This document shows positions 44,694 through 56,794 of a stretch of DNA of 64,000 nucleotides, piece after piece (position 1 is the stretch's first letter; every line of letters begins with the position of its first letter). The position numbers were made by a program, and so were the translations under genes. This DNA comes from Gnetum montanum. Lineage: Eukaryota > Streptophyta > Gnetopsida > Gnetales > Gnetaceae. The DNA lies in assembly GCA_015680685.1 (NCBI GenBank), contig MNCI01010808.1, forward strand, positions 7,239-71,238, read 5' to 3'. Below the pieces are notes generated by a model. That model saw nothing but the letters and a program-made list of their open reading frames with translations, ran no database searches and had not been told where the DNA came from.

Positions 44694-46047
44694 GGCCTGG
44701 GCAACGATGTAATAGTGTATAATAACGTCCCATGGAAACATCAAAGGATTCATGAGTTCTCTACTTCCATCCTTAGATTTTTTTCATAGGTTGGACACTC
44801 AAGAGTACATTTGATATTTATCATTAAATAGTTCTAGCATCATACTCCACCTCCTAATTGTTTCCGGTTCTAAGGAACAGTACTAGCTTCCCGCTTCTTT
44901 TACTAGTGTCCTTGGAAACAACTTTAATTTTTTCCACTCATTTTCAATGTTCTACAAGGCACAAGCATCGTGAAATTCTTGTAAATGGTTCTGAGGATTA
45001 GTGTTGTATCCCCCCTTCAAATCGTGGGACATTATTCATGTCTAGTCTCTTGATCTTGCTATCTTTTTGGCACCTTGTAGGTATTCTAACAGACTCTGTA
45101 ATATCTAACATGCTTCAAGTTGCAAGTAGGGGTTATTCATTTTCATTTCTCTTATAGCTTCTATGATGTCTATGTGGTTCCCCACTTTCCCTTCTATCAT
45201 GCATTGATTTCCTAGAGTGTCCTCATCCTCGCTCTCGACTCTCTCATCAAGGTTTCTCATTTTTCTTATCCTTATCCTCATGGTTGAGTTCTTTGTGACT
45301 GCATCCTGATGTTGAAGGAGAGGGTGAATGTGATGATGAAGGGGAAGAAGAAGGAGAAACATCTCCATGATGATGTTTCCTACCTTCTCTTCGGTGGTCC
45401 CTGCTCCAATCATGATGATGATCAGAATGCTCACCCTTGTCATGTGTCTGTGTTCCCTCGTTAAACACTTGGTGTTCATGGGGATCAGAACCAGGGTTGT
45501 AAATCGTGGAGCATAGGTTATGATACACCACCTCCTAACCATCGTTAGAAGGGGGAGCATCATTTTGTGGAGAATCTATGAAAATAGATTCACCACCCTC
45601 GATCTCGTTTAAGACGGGTGAAGCATTACGAGGGCTTTTTCCCTTCAACGATGTGTGGTAACTCTTCTACTGTGAGTCCCATTGACATTGCACTTTTGTG
45701 GGATGGTAGTTCCTTGCGTTGTAATCACATGAAACCTACTCAGAGTATAATTACGACATTTCTATTCATGCAAGGGCACAAAGGAGCATGTTGGGGGCTA
45801 CTCTATCTAGAGGCAACACTATGTTACCTTCCAAGTCTCTCCAACGTAGTTGTTCGTCTTGATGGAAGACAAAGGTAAACTGGGGTATGTATTCATCATG
45901 ATGAATATATACCACAACAATTTGATAAATATATACCACACTAAATTGTTGAGCAACTAGCAGATTTTGGTTATGTGTGTTGTGCTGCCGATTATCTCTA
46001 GTGTTGTCCCTAGGCGGTGAGGTGCTCTTGTTCAAAGAAGAAGACAT
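44694..46047 (-). pseudogene. gag: E3 gag, N-terminal half
   Basis: The start ATG at 46047 gives MSSSLNKSTSPPRDN, followed by a degenerate region that includes VFHQDEQLRWRDL. A Ser/His/Asp-rich stretch at 45247-45531 (about 94 open codons in one frame) and an overlapping frame at 45105-45563 suggest indels. The segment near the junction reads PWDVIIHYYIVAQAMA and then continues beyond E2 at 25813. E4 shows the same layout at 55320-56639. Confidence 0.7.
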
Positions 46048-46174
46048 TTTAGCCTTGTTTGGTGTGTAGTTTACCATTATGTTATTTTTATCTTGATTAA
46101 CCCTAAGGGTTTGTTTAAGCTCCCAACCATGTGAATGATTTCCTATGTTCTACTTAGTGCATAAAAAAACTCAG

Positions 46175-46192
46175 TCCTCGGAAATGGTGCCA
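46175..46192 (-). promoter_or_regulatory. E3 primer binding site
   Basis: The minus strand reads TGGCACCATTTCCGAGGA just inside the LTR. It resembles the TGGCGCCGTT-type site used with tRNA-Asp in many plant gypsy elements, with several changes. E4 has TGGCACTGTTTTTAAGGA at the same place. Confidence 0.6.
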
Positions 46193-46908
46193 ATGATGAG
46201 TGTCGAGGTACCCCTACACTCAGCCATACGAATACGAGCATTACACACATGATCCGGTTGAACTCCAAGGACTAAGTACTTACATGCCTTATGGAACACT
46301 TAAGGTTAATCAATCATTTTCTTCCCAAGCTTACTTGTATTTTTCATAGTTGTATGGTTGAGTAAGCTTGAGGTATGTGATTTTTATGTCTTTTATCTTT
46401 TTATCGCCTATGCTAAGAGGAGAAAGGGTGAAGAGACTAAGTAACTAACTTTTAATAACTAAGCTCTAATCGTCTAGCATCAATATTCATTCCCACTTGC
46501 CGTACACACCTTGAACTAGTGCAATGCTACTGGGATTACCAAATGCTATTTGTTACTAGGTTACCAAGTGTAGCACACGTGCTCCAAGCGGTCGTACTGA
46601 ATGCACTTAACTAGGAGAGTTGATGGTTGAGAGAGATTAATTAACTAATAAAGCATTTAAACATTTAAAAATTTAACATTAATTAAATCCTATTTAGCTT
46701 AGTCCATGCACTACAAGGTTTATCATAAATTTTGTCTTTTTTTCCATACAAAAATGTGTGCTCAGGTACAATTTGCTCAAATAAAGATCCATTTACTTGA
46801 GACTCCTACTATGGGCATATGGAAATTATTCTATCTCTGGAATGGTAAAACTGCCAGAGTTTAGCTAAGGGTCTAGATCTATATTCTCAAACAAGGGAAA
46901 GTCGCCTC

Positions 46909-46916
46909 TTATTTAT
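46909..46916 (-). promoter_or_regulatory. TATA box of E3 LTR
   Basis: The minus strand reads TATAAATA within TTCTATAAATAAGAGG. E4 has TATATAAG at the corresponding place. Confidence 0.6.
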
Positions 46917-46920
46917 AGAA

Positions 46921-47033
46921 CTAGTGATGGGTTGCGATATCGTGTACGTGATATAGTAGGGATAGACCCAATATCGTGGACATGATATCATGTATGCAAT
47001 ATCATGGTTGATGCGATATCGTGTCCCATCACT
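46921..47033. repeat. GATATCGTG repeats between inverted TAGTGATGGG ends
   Basis: The left end TAGTGATGGG (46921-46930) and right end CCCATCACTA are perfect inverted copies. Between them lie about five words of the type GATATCGTG or ATATCATG. The block starts five bases upstream (element sense) of the E3 TATA box. Confidence 0.75.
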
Positions 47034-47039
47034 ACGCTT

Positions 47040-47590
47040 GCCAAAGATGACTTGGAGTTGAGATGAGTGCCAATGCCATGTTATGGAGGCTATTGAAGGC
47101 TACACTTAACTACGCTTTGGACTAGGGGAGAGCATAGTGTCACACTTAGAAATCATTTTATAAAAGAAGTGGCCATGTGCTAACTATGCTCTTCATTGAA
47201 GGTTGACTATGCTCCCAACTAGAGGTGAGTGTAGTCCTAGCACTTGTCAAAACTTATGGAAACTAACTTTTAGTTGACTACGCTTGCCTACACTTTGGGC
47301 TGGGGGAGAATGTACTCTCAACACTTAAAAAAAATTTATGAAAACTAGGCCTTCATGCTAACTACGCTTTGCACAAGAGGATGACTATGCTCTAGGGTAG
47401 TGGAAAGTGTAGGCTCAGCACTTAGAAAAATTTGCAACCTCTAGCTTCGCAATGACACTTACAAAAAATTTCAAAACTAGCCTTTGTGTTGACTATGCAC
47501 TCTATTTGTTGGCTAACTGTGCTCTCAACTAAGGTCAAGTATAGTCTTAACATTTAGCCAAATTTGTAGTCAAGATGTTGTAGTCCAAAT
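47040..47590. repeat. Diverged tandem array in E3 U3
   Basis: Five or so units of roughly 100-130 bp share CTAACTACGCTTTG, GGGGAGAGYRTAGT, CAACACTTAAAAA, AATTTATGAAAACTA. The unit contains the word GACTACGCT or GACTATGCT twice. Confidence 0.6.
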
Positions 47591-48290
47591 TTGGTGGCGT
47601 TTCAGGCCTCACCATGGGATTGAGATGCAAGGCTATAATCTTGTCGTAGATTCTCTCTACCATTGTGAGCATGCCAAAACTCCTTGTGGTTAATGCCATA
47701 GCACTATCACATACATTTTTTCTTGATGTTGGGATCTACCTACATTAGGATCTCAATAAGACTTCTCCCTATTTCTAGCAACCCAAGCACTATAGTAATG
47801 GCCTACACTAAGTAGGACACTGAAATGTCCTTGATTTTTACCATTGATCTAGGTTGCCTATTATTCTAGAATAGGAATTTCTCTCCCATCTACCACTTCC
47901 TGATGGAAGTGATGATTGGCCACATGGAAGAATCCTTTAGCTGATCTTCCACTTCTTTTAGTTCTTGCTCCAAGACTGGACCAAATTTTAACTCTTGGAG
48001 CACTATCTTTTGGACCTCTCATGATCTAATTTGATTCAAGCAAGTCTTTGTCAAGGTCACCTTAAAATTTTCTTATGGTGGTAGCGCATCATCCTAATGG
48101 AAGTGTTTTGTTGCTACTGCTAGTTTTGGAATTTATCTCATAGATTCCACTTCTACCTCTTTCATAAGAGGACCTGTGGTATGGGTTGCTTGTAGTTCTT
48201 CTTTGGCATATTATTGGCCACTTTCCATTCTAGGTTGTCTCTCCCTTGGTTGAGATAGTCTTGCTTCCTACATCTACTTTCCTTCAGATG
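47591..48290 (-). pseudogene. Degenerate minus-strand reading region, unknown
   Basis: From an ATG near 48290 the frame reads MASEGK, then EARLSQPRERQPRMESGQ and EELQATHTTGPLMKEVEVES with scattered TAG/TAA stops. It stays Glu/Lys-rich for about 230 codons. No motif identifies it. It could be a gag-like or accessory region of an element whose ends are lost. Composition is the only support. Confidence 0.25.
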
Positions 48291-48539
48291 CCATCTATGG
48301 TTACAACACATCCATGGATTAGTAGATATAATGTGTAATTTAAATTTTTTGAATACCTTCTCTCGTTAGTTAGCTACACTTTGGCTAACGTTGAACCATG
48401 GTAGATTGATTATTTTATTATTATTCTATTAATTATCTATTGTAAATGTCACCAAAGCTTGTTGGAAATATTTAACTCTTGTAATTTGGTGTTTAAGAGT
48501 TGATTCTTAGTAAAACCTTTGTGGGAGTTAGAAAAATGG

Positions 48540-49560
48540 AAAAAAATTCTCTATTAAAAATGGCATATTTGTGGTCCCCATGATAAAGATCTTACCTCTG
48601 ATAGCTGCAAGGTTGAAGAATGGAGTGATTTGGATAAATAGTTAGGAAGTTATGAGCTTTGGAAGGTTCTAGGCTCTAAAACTTTGAATAACTCCCTTGG
48701 AATTTGTGAGAAAATGTTAAAATTTCAAAGTGGGGTGACATCTATATATAGTATTTTTTCCTTACATCGATGGGGCCCTATATTTAGGGCCTTGTATATG
48801 GGTTTCACTCTATTGACAGGGCCCTGTATATGGGGCCCATAGGCAAAATTTTCAAATTTGAATATCTCAAAAAATATAAGGAAATTTTCAACAAATTTGA
48901 GGTCCATGGAATCCAAAAAAAGCCAAGAATATGATAAAATCATTGAAGATGGTCTTTAAATAGTCAAAATATGAAAAATTCAATGGAGAACATGTTTATA
49001 AAATAAAATTTGTAAAGGATCACATGGTTTGATATTGAAGATGTGTGTACAAAAGATTTTAATTGCAACAATGTCTAAGGATAAGGTACTTAACAAACCC
49101 AATCAAGAGATATGTAAGTGGGTCCTTCCCATAGTAGGCACATGCCTTGTTTACCCTTGCATAACCTCAACCTAAGGAGTCTGTGGGCCCCATAGATGAT
49201 TAATGGTCAATGGAAGTTAAGAATCGAAACCTGGAAGATTCTACCAAAGAATTTAGGTATGTCAAACCAAGACATGGAATCAAGAACATGGACACCAGTA
49301 GTGAGGTGAATTATAGTTAGCATAGATGGATGATGGAGAAGGTGAGATTGAATTCCAAATTGAGGTCATAAGAAGTCCCTTGTGAATTTTTTTGTTTGAA
49401 ATTAATTGAGAAGATCCATCCTTAGTCTAGACCAAAATCAACCCCTTTTAGTAACTTTGCATCACCACTTCAAGATCAATCCACCTCCTCAAGACACAAT
49501 AGTGCTTCCATAGAACAACCACCATTCCATAAAAATAAATGATGGAGTAACTTGGTCAAG
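48540..49560 (+). repeat. Repeat block R, copy 2
   Basis: Direct relative of 22440-23060. It contains an extra stretch with two GGGCCC-based palindromes (48771-48840). Its last 50 bases (GTGCTTCCATAGAACAACC and onward) recur in inverted orientation at 53105-53150. Confidence 0.6.
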
Positions 49561-49564
49561 TTGA

Positions 49565-49670
49565 AGAGCGTATTTGTATATTATGTAGATTAGGAGCCCT
49601 TGAAGATGAGTTACATATATTTTCTTCTTGTATTGCGACTATCCATTCGAGACAATGTTATAATGTTACA
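49565..49670 (+). pseudogene. LINE-type C-terminal zinc motif (zf-RVT-like) fragment
   Basis: An uninterrupted plus-strand run reads EERICILCRLGALEDELHIF followed by SSC and RQCYN. It has Cys-x2-Cys, then Glu-Asp-Glu-x-His and a later Cys, the pattern at the C-terminus of many non-LTR reverse transcriptases. The preceding bases belong to repeat block R, so the LINE is truncated here. No RT motif is seen upstream. Confidence 0.5.
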
Positions 49671-50504
49671 ACAAAAAAACTTATATAATTTATTTTTTAA
49701 TGTCTCCATTGATACTTGATCAATTTGTAAAGTCTATCTTTATTTCTTATGAAAATGTAATATCTATCGAGTAAATTCTAAACCATAATACTATTCTTGG
49801 TGAGCAAGTGAAAGGCATTTTGATCCTTCAATTTCTAAGAATCTAATAAAAAATACAATTCTTATAAATAAATTCATTCATTCAATTACGATTACAATTA
49901 TTACATCCCATCTATTCCTTTAGCTCTCTAGTGTGAACTGTAGAACTAGATAATGCTCATCTCACAACTCTCTTTTTTACATCTTAATAATGGAACCCTT
50001 ACACTAATCTAGGACTATGGAAAATATGAATGTATGCTAGGATAATTTGAAATTTCTTATTAATAATATACCAAGATATGACATAATTATTTAATTCATT
50101 TTTAAAAGCTTTTAGTGTTCTTTCCTAGATATCAATATATGGAAATGTCAAATGAATAAGTTAGGTTGATGTTGACTAAACATACCAAAATGTGTATGTC
50201 TTTGGGCTTAAAACCATGTTCCAACTATTATGTTTCTATTTAGCTATATCCTTTAACCTTTTCTTAGAAATGGTTTAGAGTGGAAGATCATAAAATATGT
50301 GGCACTAGTTTGTAATTACGATGGTATGCATGTATACATCTATACATGTTTACATGTCCCAGGGTCTCCCTTATGCTTACCAAACTAAAGAATATATAAG
50401 AAAAAAATCATGGAAGATGATTTGCAAAAACTATAAACAAACAAAGATCTAGGTCTTCATAGAGGAAAATGATGAAAAAGAACTTATGTAGCCAACTCCA
50501 TTTT
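49671..50504. other. AT-rich stretch, nothing assigned
   Basis: Possibly the 3' tail of the LINE fragment just upstream. No motif or repeat recognised. Confidence 0.3.
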
Positions 50505-50860
50505 TTGGGATAAGGCTAGGATAATGATGATGATGATTCTTACAACCAATCCTAAAAACGTCTTCTCTGGGGTGGGAAAAGTATTAGGCCTTGCCCTTGT
50601 TTAAAAGAATTATTATAGGTTTTCACTTCTTATCAAAGGATTTATTAGAAATAGAAGGAGAAAAATCTCTTTAAAGACAAATAGTAATAGAAGCTAAACA
50701 TTTCCCATCATTAAGCTCCCAAAACAAAGAGAAATTAAGTCTAGAAAATAAACTAATTATTTAGCTTTTATTAGGAGCTCTTTTACTTGAAGCTCTAATT
50801 TAAAAGCATTATATTTAAGAATATGATATTTAACTCTTAAAGAAAGATCACTTACAAATA
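50505..50860 (+). repeat. Dispersed repeat D, copy 2
   Basis: Matches 52290-52690 directly over about 350 bp (GGCCTTGCCCTTGTTTAAAA / GTCTTACCCTCATTTAGAA, then TTTTCACTTCTTATCA / TTTTTACTTCTTAGGA, AGAAAATAAACTAATTATTT / AGAAAATAAATTAATTGTTT). Also matches 7985-8150 inverted. Confidence 0.65.
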
Positions 50861-50889
50861 CCTAACCCTAGGTACATTATAACAATGAT

Positions 50890-52111
50890 TTAAGTATGAT
50901 TTGAACAAGCAACCTCTTGTCTTACAAGACAAGAGGCTAACTACTTGAGACATCTATCATTAACATTAAAAAAATTTAACTAGAAGTACAACAAAGAAAT
51001 ATAGCCAACATGATACATTATAAGAATATAACGATGCCTCAAGTGTGATTCAAATTGATTTGATCCTATTTACATTTCCTTATTAGATAATGATTTAAGC
51101 ATTTGAACAAATTCTCATTGACTATTTTTAAACATTTCTAAATATAATTAATTTAGAAATATGTTCAAAAATTAATTTATATTGTGATTTTGATAATAAA
51201 AGTGATATTAATTCACTCTATTAATTTATTGTATATATTTAAAGAAGTGAAATTTAATACTATANCTTTAAACTACAATTTGTAGACAAAAGAGTATGAG
51301 AACATGAGAGAAATACCCTGATTAGTATAGAGTAATTTGAAACTAAAACTAAAATTTAACTTTCATCTAATAAGATTCTTCTAAATCTATAGAACTCAAG
51401 TAGTTCAATCTATACAAAGGTTCTTACTATTAAGTGAACACACTCAATTTAGGATGTGTAGAGTGTTTGTACTAAGCTTTCAACCTAGTGCCTTTGGATG
51501 CAATGCAATATGAGCTAACCAACCTAACCATACTTAGTGGATGTGTATACTTAAGCCTTATAAGTTGAGAAATTTATTTAATATATTATTATTTCTTAAA
51601 TTTTGGAACTAAAACTAAATTTTAAATTCTATCCACTATGACCCTCTTGAATCTATTAAACTAAGTAGTTCAATCTATAGCTTAGTATTGATCATAGGAA
51701 TTGAACATGCGACTTAACTTAAGGTTTCTATGCAAAGGATTTTACCACTAAGTTAACACCTTCTTATTAGTATTTTAGTGAAGCATAAGTTACTTAATTA
51801 CAAAATGTATTTTGTGGTAAGAAAGTTATAAGTTCAATCCTAAAGGATAATCTAAAACAAATATAACTTGGATGTATGGTAGGTGTCAAAACCCAAAAGA
51901 ATTTGACTATAAGTAGACTTCAAAACATATAGCCACTTTGGATGTATGGTAGGAGGTTGCAAGTATGACTTGAACTAGCAACCTCTTTGTACTAAGCACT
52001 TGAACCTACTCTTATTAAAAGGTTTTGTCATGAGGTGAAACAGGAAGATCAAAATTGAACCCATAAATTAGAGCTTCCAAATTAAGAGTCTTACCACTAG
52101 AGGCTAACACA
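50890..52111 (-). repeat. Cluster of tRNA-derived SINE-like heads
   Basis: Four or five minus-strand units have box-A and box-B-like words 45-60 bases apart: 50898-50943, 51697-51756, 51955-52010 and 52051-52106, with a weaker one near 51370-51420. The first reads TTAGCCTCTTGTCTTGTAAG, then ACAAGAGGTTGCTTGTTCAA and ATC, much like a tRNA with a CTTGTAA anticodon loop. The acceptor arms do not pair, so these are repeats, not tRNA genes. An undetermined base lies at 51265. Confidence 0.5.
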
Positions 52112-52289
52112 TCATTAATACTTAGGATTAGGATGGAGGCTAGGTGTGGCAAGTGTTGGAAGTTGAAATAATCGAAACATAGGTACAACCCAAGACCTAT
52201 AGTCAAATTAAAACTTTATATAGGGTTGTAAGACCCCAAAAATCTAATATTTTTAAAAAAATTCTAAGTATGTCAAATCAATGAAGAGT

Positions 52290-52690
52290 GTGTCTAAAGA
52301 CAAAGCCAAATGGTTTTAGATGTCTTTTCAAATTTTCATTCTTGCAACTAGTCTTGAAAAAATTCTCCTCTAGGATAGGAAATGGATGAGGTCTTACCCT
52401 CATTTAGAAGTATCTTCATAAATTTTTACTTCTTAGGAAATGGTTTCATGTAAAATGAAGGAGAAAACTTTCTCTAAGGACAAAAGAAAGGTTCAATTAT
52501 AAAAATTGAACAAATAACAACAAAAGCTAAAAGCTTTCCATCCTTGAGTCCAAAATAAAATGAAATGAATATAGTAGAAAATAAATTAATTGTTTAGAGT
52601 TCATTGAAAACTTTTTTTTTTGAAGCTATAATTAAAAAGTTACATCTTTAAGAATTTAATATCTAACTTTTGATGAAAATTCAAATTTAA
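52290..52690 (+). repeat. Dispersed repeat D, copy 3
   Basis: Direct relative of 50505-50860; see that entry for matching words. Followed by AT-rich DNA without a gene. Confidence 0.65.
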
Positions 52691-52949
52691 CTTCCAAATA
52701 AAATATAGAACAAGTGATTAAAGACATTTTCAAATGCAAAGAATAGAAGTGACATAGCAGGTTGATCACCAAGAAATTTATCTTTAATGCTTAGGCTAAC
52801 ACTTCCTAAACTAGCTTATCTTTCTATGAATTGGCTAAGATGATTTTAAAGAAGATGATATTAACCAAGCCCTACTACTAGATGAGGAAACAAGATAACT
52901 AAAAGAAAAATCACTTATCCATCCTCTATTTCTTTACAAATTTCCAAAT

Positions 52950-53089
52950 TTAGTTATACCCTCTTGGTCAAGTTTGTTTTATCTTTGTTTGTTCAAGGTG
53001 TTTTTGAGACATAAGTCTCTCACATAAATAACAGCTCAAAAACACCATAAATAAACAAAGAAAGAACAAACTTGACCCAACATAACTAA
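52950..53089. repeat. Foldback: 59/55-bp inverted repeat
   Basis: The left arm 52950-53008 and the right arm 53035-53089 are inverted copies (TTAGTTAT...TCAAGTTTGTT...GGTGTTTTTGAG) with a 26-base loop. Outside the arms, the direct copies ATCACTTATCCATCCTCTAT and ATCACTCATCCATCGTCTAT flank or overlap the hairpin. Confidence 0.8.
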
Positions 53090-53299
53090 ACATGGAATCA
53101 CTCATCCATCGTCTATTTTTATGGAATGGTGGTTATTCTATGGAAGCACCATTCCATAAACAAAGTCCCTCTTGGTCAAGTTTTTCACCTTCATTTTTAA
53201 CAACCCACTTTATTTTTGGATTCAACCTCCTTTCCAACTACCTCTTGGATTTAACAATGCAATATGTGTAGATCTGATGCTAGCATATGCATGGATCTA

Positions 53300-56200
53300 T
53301 TCATGTCAATTCATCATATAAAAAATAAAAGGCTATTAACCATTAGTTTACTATCATTAGCAGCTTCTCCTTTTACTCATTAGTGAGATTGACATTGGTA
53401 ATTACCAATTTTCCATTATCAAGAAATACATATTGTAGAGTTTTCGATAAAGATTTAAATTCCGACTATTCTTGTCTAGAAATATTAGGGATTTTCAACT
53501 CTCCCAAATCCATTTTTGCTTCTTCGCTATATTCTATTTTGAAGAGTTGGTTTTGAATTTGGTCAATTCCATTCATATTATCAATGTAAGCACTTCCAAT
53601 GATTTTAGCTAGTTCCATAGACATTTTTAAATTGGCATTATCATCTATTGTTAGCCACTAGATACCTTCTTATTTCATGGTTGCTACATTTATGAACCTT
53701 TGGACATCTAGTATTTCAAAATAATTTTTACAAATTATGATGGATGTGATCTTTATAGCTCATATTTTTTGCATGCAATGGTACCTATTTTCACTGTAAG
53801 CAATGCATGGAACTCTCTTCTTCTTTATCTTTTCAATTTCAAATTTCTTAGAGATTTCCAAGAAGAGATCTATGATCCCTAGCTTAGCATCATAGACATG
53901 CCCTTTCCATGATAATTAAAAAGTTTCCTTTATAATTATCTACATGAATGACTAGAAAGTTTGCTAGATATGACTATCCATAGATACTATTCATGATATC
54001 CTCCACCTATCCCAAAGAAATGGTGATGGATTGATCAACAAGCTCTAACTTGATGTTACATTTTTTAAGTCAAGGTAGGTTCTAGGCTTTATACATTTCT
54101 TGATAAATTAAGTTTACCCTAGAACTTGAGTCTATTAGAGCTTTGTATGTATCATTTTCTACAATTTGTAAATAAATTAGATTAGATATTTTCTTAGTAA
54201 GGTGCCACGTCTTTATCAAGTATGTAACTGCATGAGTGAACATGATAGTATGTACATTTTGAGATCTTTAGTTTGAAGGTGGTTTGATAGTTATCTTACG
54301 ATAAATTGCTAAGACTACGGTAATATCTCACCTTACATTGGATGTGCAAGTAGCAAAGGAGTGGAATTGTAACGGGTAGAGTGTTGTGGTGAATAATGAG
54401 GAGTGTATTCTAGAGGAGATTCAACTCATGGAGTAGTAGGTCTATAATATTCAAGGGATAGTTGTGATGGAAAAAAGAAGTGTGGCTTGTAGATTCACTA
54501 GGTGATATAGGCTATTAGACATAATATTCATATGTGTCTACTTGGTGGTAAGGATATTGCTACCATGGCAGTGGCATCCCCTACAACTATGAGTTTTGCC
54601 ACTACTGATAATGATCTTAAGGTTGAGGTGATACTTCACTTGGATAATATTGTTTCTTGTGAAACTAATATTAATAATTACCTTGTAGATAAGGTAATCT
54701 CCTAGGTGATTACCTTCTTGAAACTTTTGGATTCAAGGCATAAATCCTAGATTCTTATAGATGTGGTAGTATAGGACAACATCCCCTGGCATGTTCATAT
54801 TTGCAAATGTTACATCCTTCTTCTTCTATCTTAAGATTTGCAATCTCATCAACTACCACAACCTTACCTTTGTATTGATATTAGTCTTTCCCTACATCCT
54901 TTCCTTACTTATATCCTTATATTTGTTCTCCTACTCCTCTTTCTCCTTCATAATTTTTAGAGTAGTTTAGAACTTCTCACCCAAGGAGTCCTATATTTTA
55001 TCCATAATAGTTGATATTTCTATGATATATTTTTATATTGGTAAAATTTTCCTTTGTACCATTCTACTAGTGATGCTTCCTTCTCAAGATTGTAGAGACA
55101 TACCTCCCTTTTGTGAATAGTGGGTCTTTGTTATACTGCTATGCACTTTCTTGCTCTTTTAGTTACCCTTATTTCTTGGTCACTTGATCAATAAGTCCTT
55201 GAATTTGATGGGCTCTCATTTATAATAACCTTCCTTAGTGATAAATGCCAAGATTCTCTCTAGTTTTATTTTTTAGATCATCTATTACATGGTAAAGTTA
55301 TTCCCTTTGAGAGAAGCCATGGCTTAGGCATTAGTGTAAAAGAGAGTAATACCTTCCCAAGGTTACATCAAGGTATTCATGATTACCTTTGTTTCCATCA
55401 TTGAATTTACTTCCTTAAGTTAAACACCCTAGAGTATGTTGAATATTTATCATTGAATAGCTCCAATCCTGTACTCCATCTATAGATAGATTCCAGCTCT
55501 AAAGATTGATACCAAATCTTAGCTTCTTTGAGGAGTATTCTATAGAACATTTAGAGTTTCTACCACTCATTATTAACATTCTACAAGGAATAGGCATCAT
55601 GGAACTCTTGCAAATGATATTGTGGATCAACATTATACTCTCTTTCAAACTTGGGAATGTTATTCATATCAACTTGTTTGATTTATCTATTACTTTGATT
55701 CCTAGTGGGAATATGAACTACCTTCAAGATATTTATCATGATTCTTGTAGATAGTAGTGGCTTATCATAGTCATCATATTCATGATGGCCCTTTTCATTT
55801 TCATGGCTTCTATGATATGATCTTCTATGTCTTCATTCCTAATGATTTTCCTCCTCTTCTTGCTATCGTCTATGCTCTCTCCTTGCTATGATGGAGCCCT
55901 CTATCATCTCCATTTTAGCCTTGATCATTTCTCCTCTAGTCTCAGTCATGTTTCACCATATCAAAGTTTTATGATGCGGAGGATGGTAAGGATGGAAGAC
56001 TAGGAGAGTTATGCTAAATTATCCTCCTTGTGTGGTCCATTGATTATTGTTTTGGTGAATGGCTAGGAAACCTTACCCTTGAGGTTCCCCTAATTTTGGG
56101 ACTAGTTCTCCCCTTACTTTGGTTAATTACCAAGGTTTAACATAATCATTGATGAGTTGTTCTATATTCACTAAAGGATGAAGGACCTTGGCACTAGGAT

Positions 56201-56639
56201 AGCCCTAATGGAAGTTCAAGATCCTTCTTCTATGATTGTAAATTCAATGAGATCAAGAACTTTTTCCTCTTGGAGGCCCCATGGCATGCCTCCACAAGTT
56301 TATGTTTTTGGAGTTGGACCTTTCTTTGATAGTCCCTAGAGAAATGCCTCTTTACTTGGTAATGTTGGATTACTAGTTTAAGCCCCAAATTCATGAGAGC
56401 TACCATGAATATTAAAGGAATAGAAAAATCAAGGGCAACATAATGTTATTCTCCAAGTATTTTTAGCGTAGCTATTCATCTTGATGAAGGATGAAAGTGA
56501 AGTTCAAATAATAAGAATCCATATGGGCATAGACAACCTTTGGTTTTTGAGATATCTCATCAACATTTCTTTTAGGTCTATCATGTTGCCTATTAGGATC
56601 ATCAGTAGGTGGTGAATTAGCCATGTGAAAAGAAGACAT
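53300..56639 (-). pseudogene. E4 gag-protease, uninterrupted relative of E3
   Basis: Gag start ATG at 56639 (MSSFHMANSPP), followed by a stop-ridden frame that aligns with E3 in order. Landmarks are the Pro/Arg stretch near 56580, the junction-equivalent GCCATGGCTTAGGCATTAG (55316-55334), the zinc motif CNICKYEHARGC near 54800, and protease at about 53820-54300. The protease Asp-Ser-Gly region is degraded. The tail 53300-53820 aligns with 23760-24170. No RT follows. More stops than E3, so it is older or decayed faster. Confidence 0.7.
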
Positions 56640-56673
56640 CTTAGTTTGCTTTTATGTAATGTGCCTTAATTCA

Positions 56674-56697
56674 ATTATTATTATTATTATTATTATA
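56674..56697. repeat. (ATT)n microsatellite
   Basis: Eight ATT units in the E4 leader. Confidence 0.95.
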
Positions 56698-56775
56698 ATT
56701 AGGGATTATACTCATATAATAACCTTGTATAATATTACTATTTGAAAACATGTAGTGTACATAACTAAAACAAAG

Positions 56776-56793
56776 TCCTTAAAAACAGTGCCA
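56776..56793 (-). promoter_or_regulatory. E4 primer binding site, degenerate
   Basis: The minus strand reads TGGCACTGTTTTTAAGGA, aligned with TGGCACCATTTCCGAGGA of E3. Confidence 0.5.
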
Positions 56794-56794
56794 A

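Larger units (their letters stand above)
46194..47590 (-). repeat. E3 5' LTR (outer end uncertain)
   Basis: The inner end is TGATGAG at 46194 (CA on the minus strand), one base past the primer site. The first 450 bp align with E4 from 56795. It contains a minus-strand TATA box, a GATATC-rich motif and a diverged tandem array in U3. The outer boundary was not fixed because no second LTR of E3 was found. Confidence 0.6.

Noticed and set aside
50890-50965. A functional tRNA gene
   Set aside because: Box A, an anticodon-like stem and box B can be seen, but the acceptor stem does not pair and the same unit recurs in diverged form. A tRNA-derived repeat fits better.
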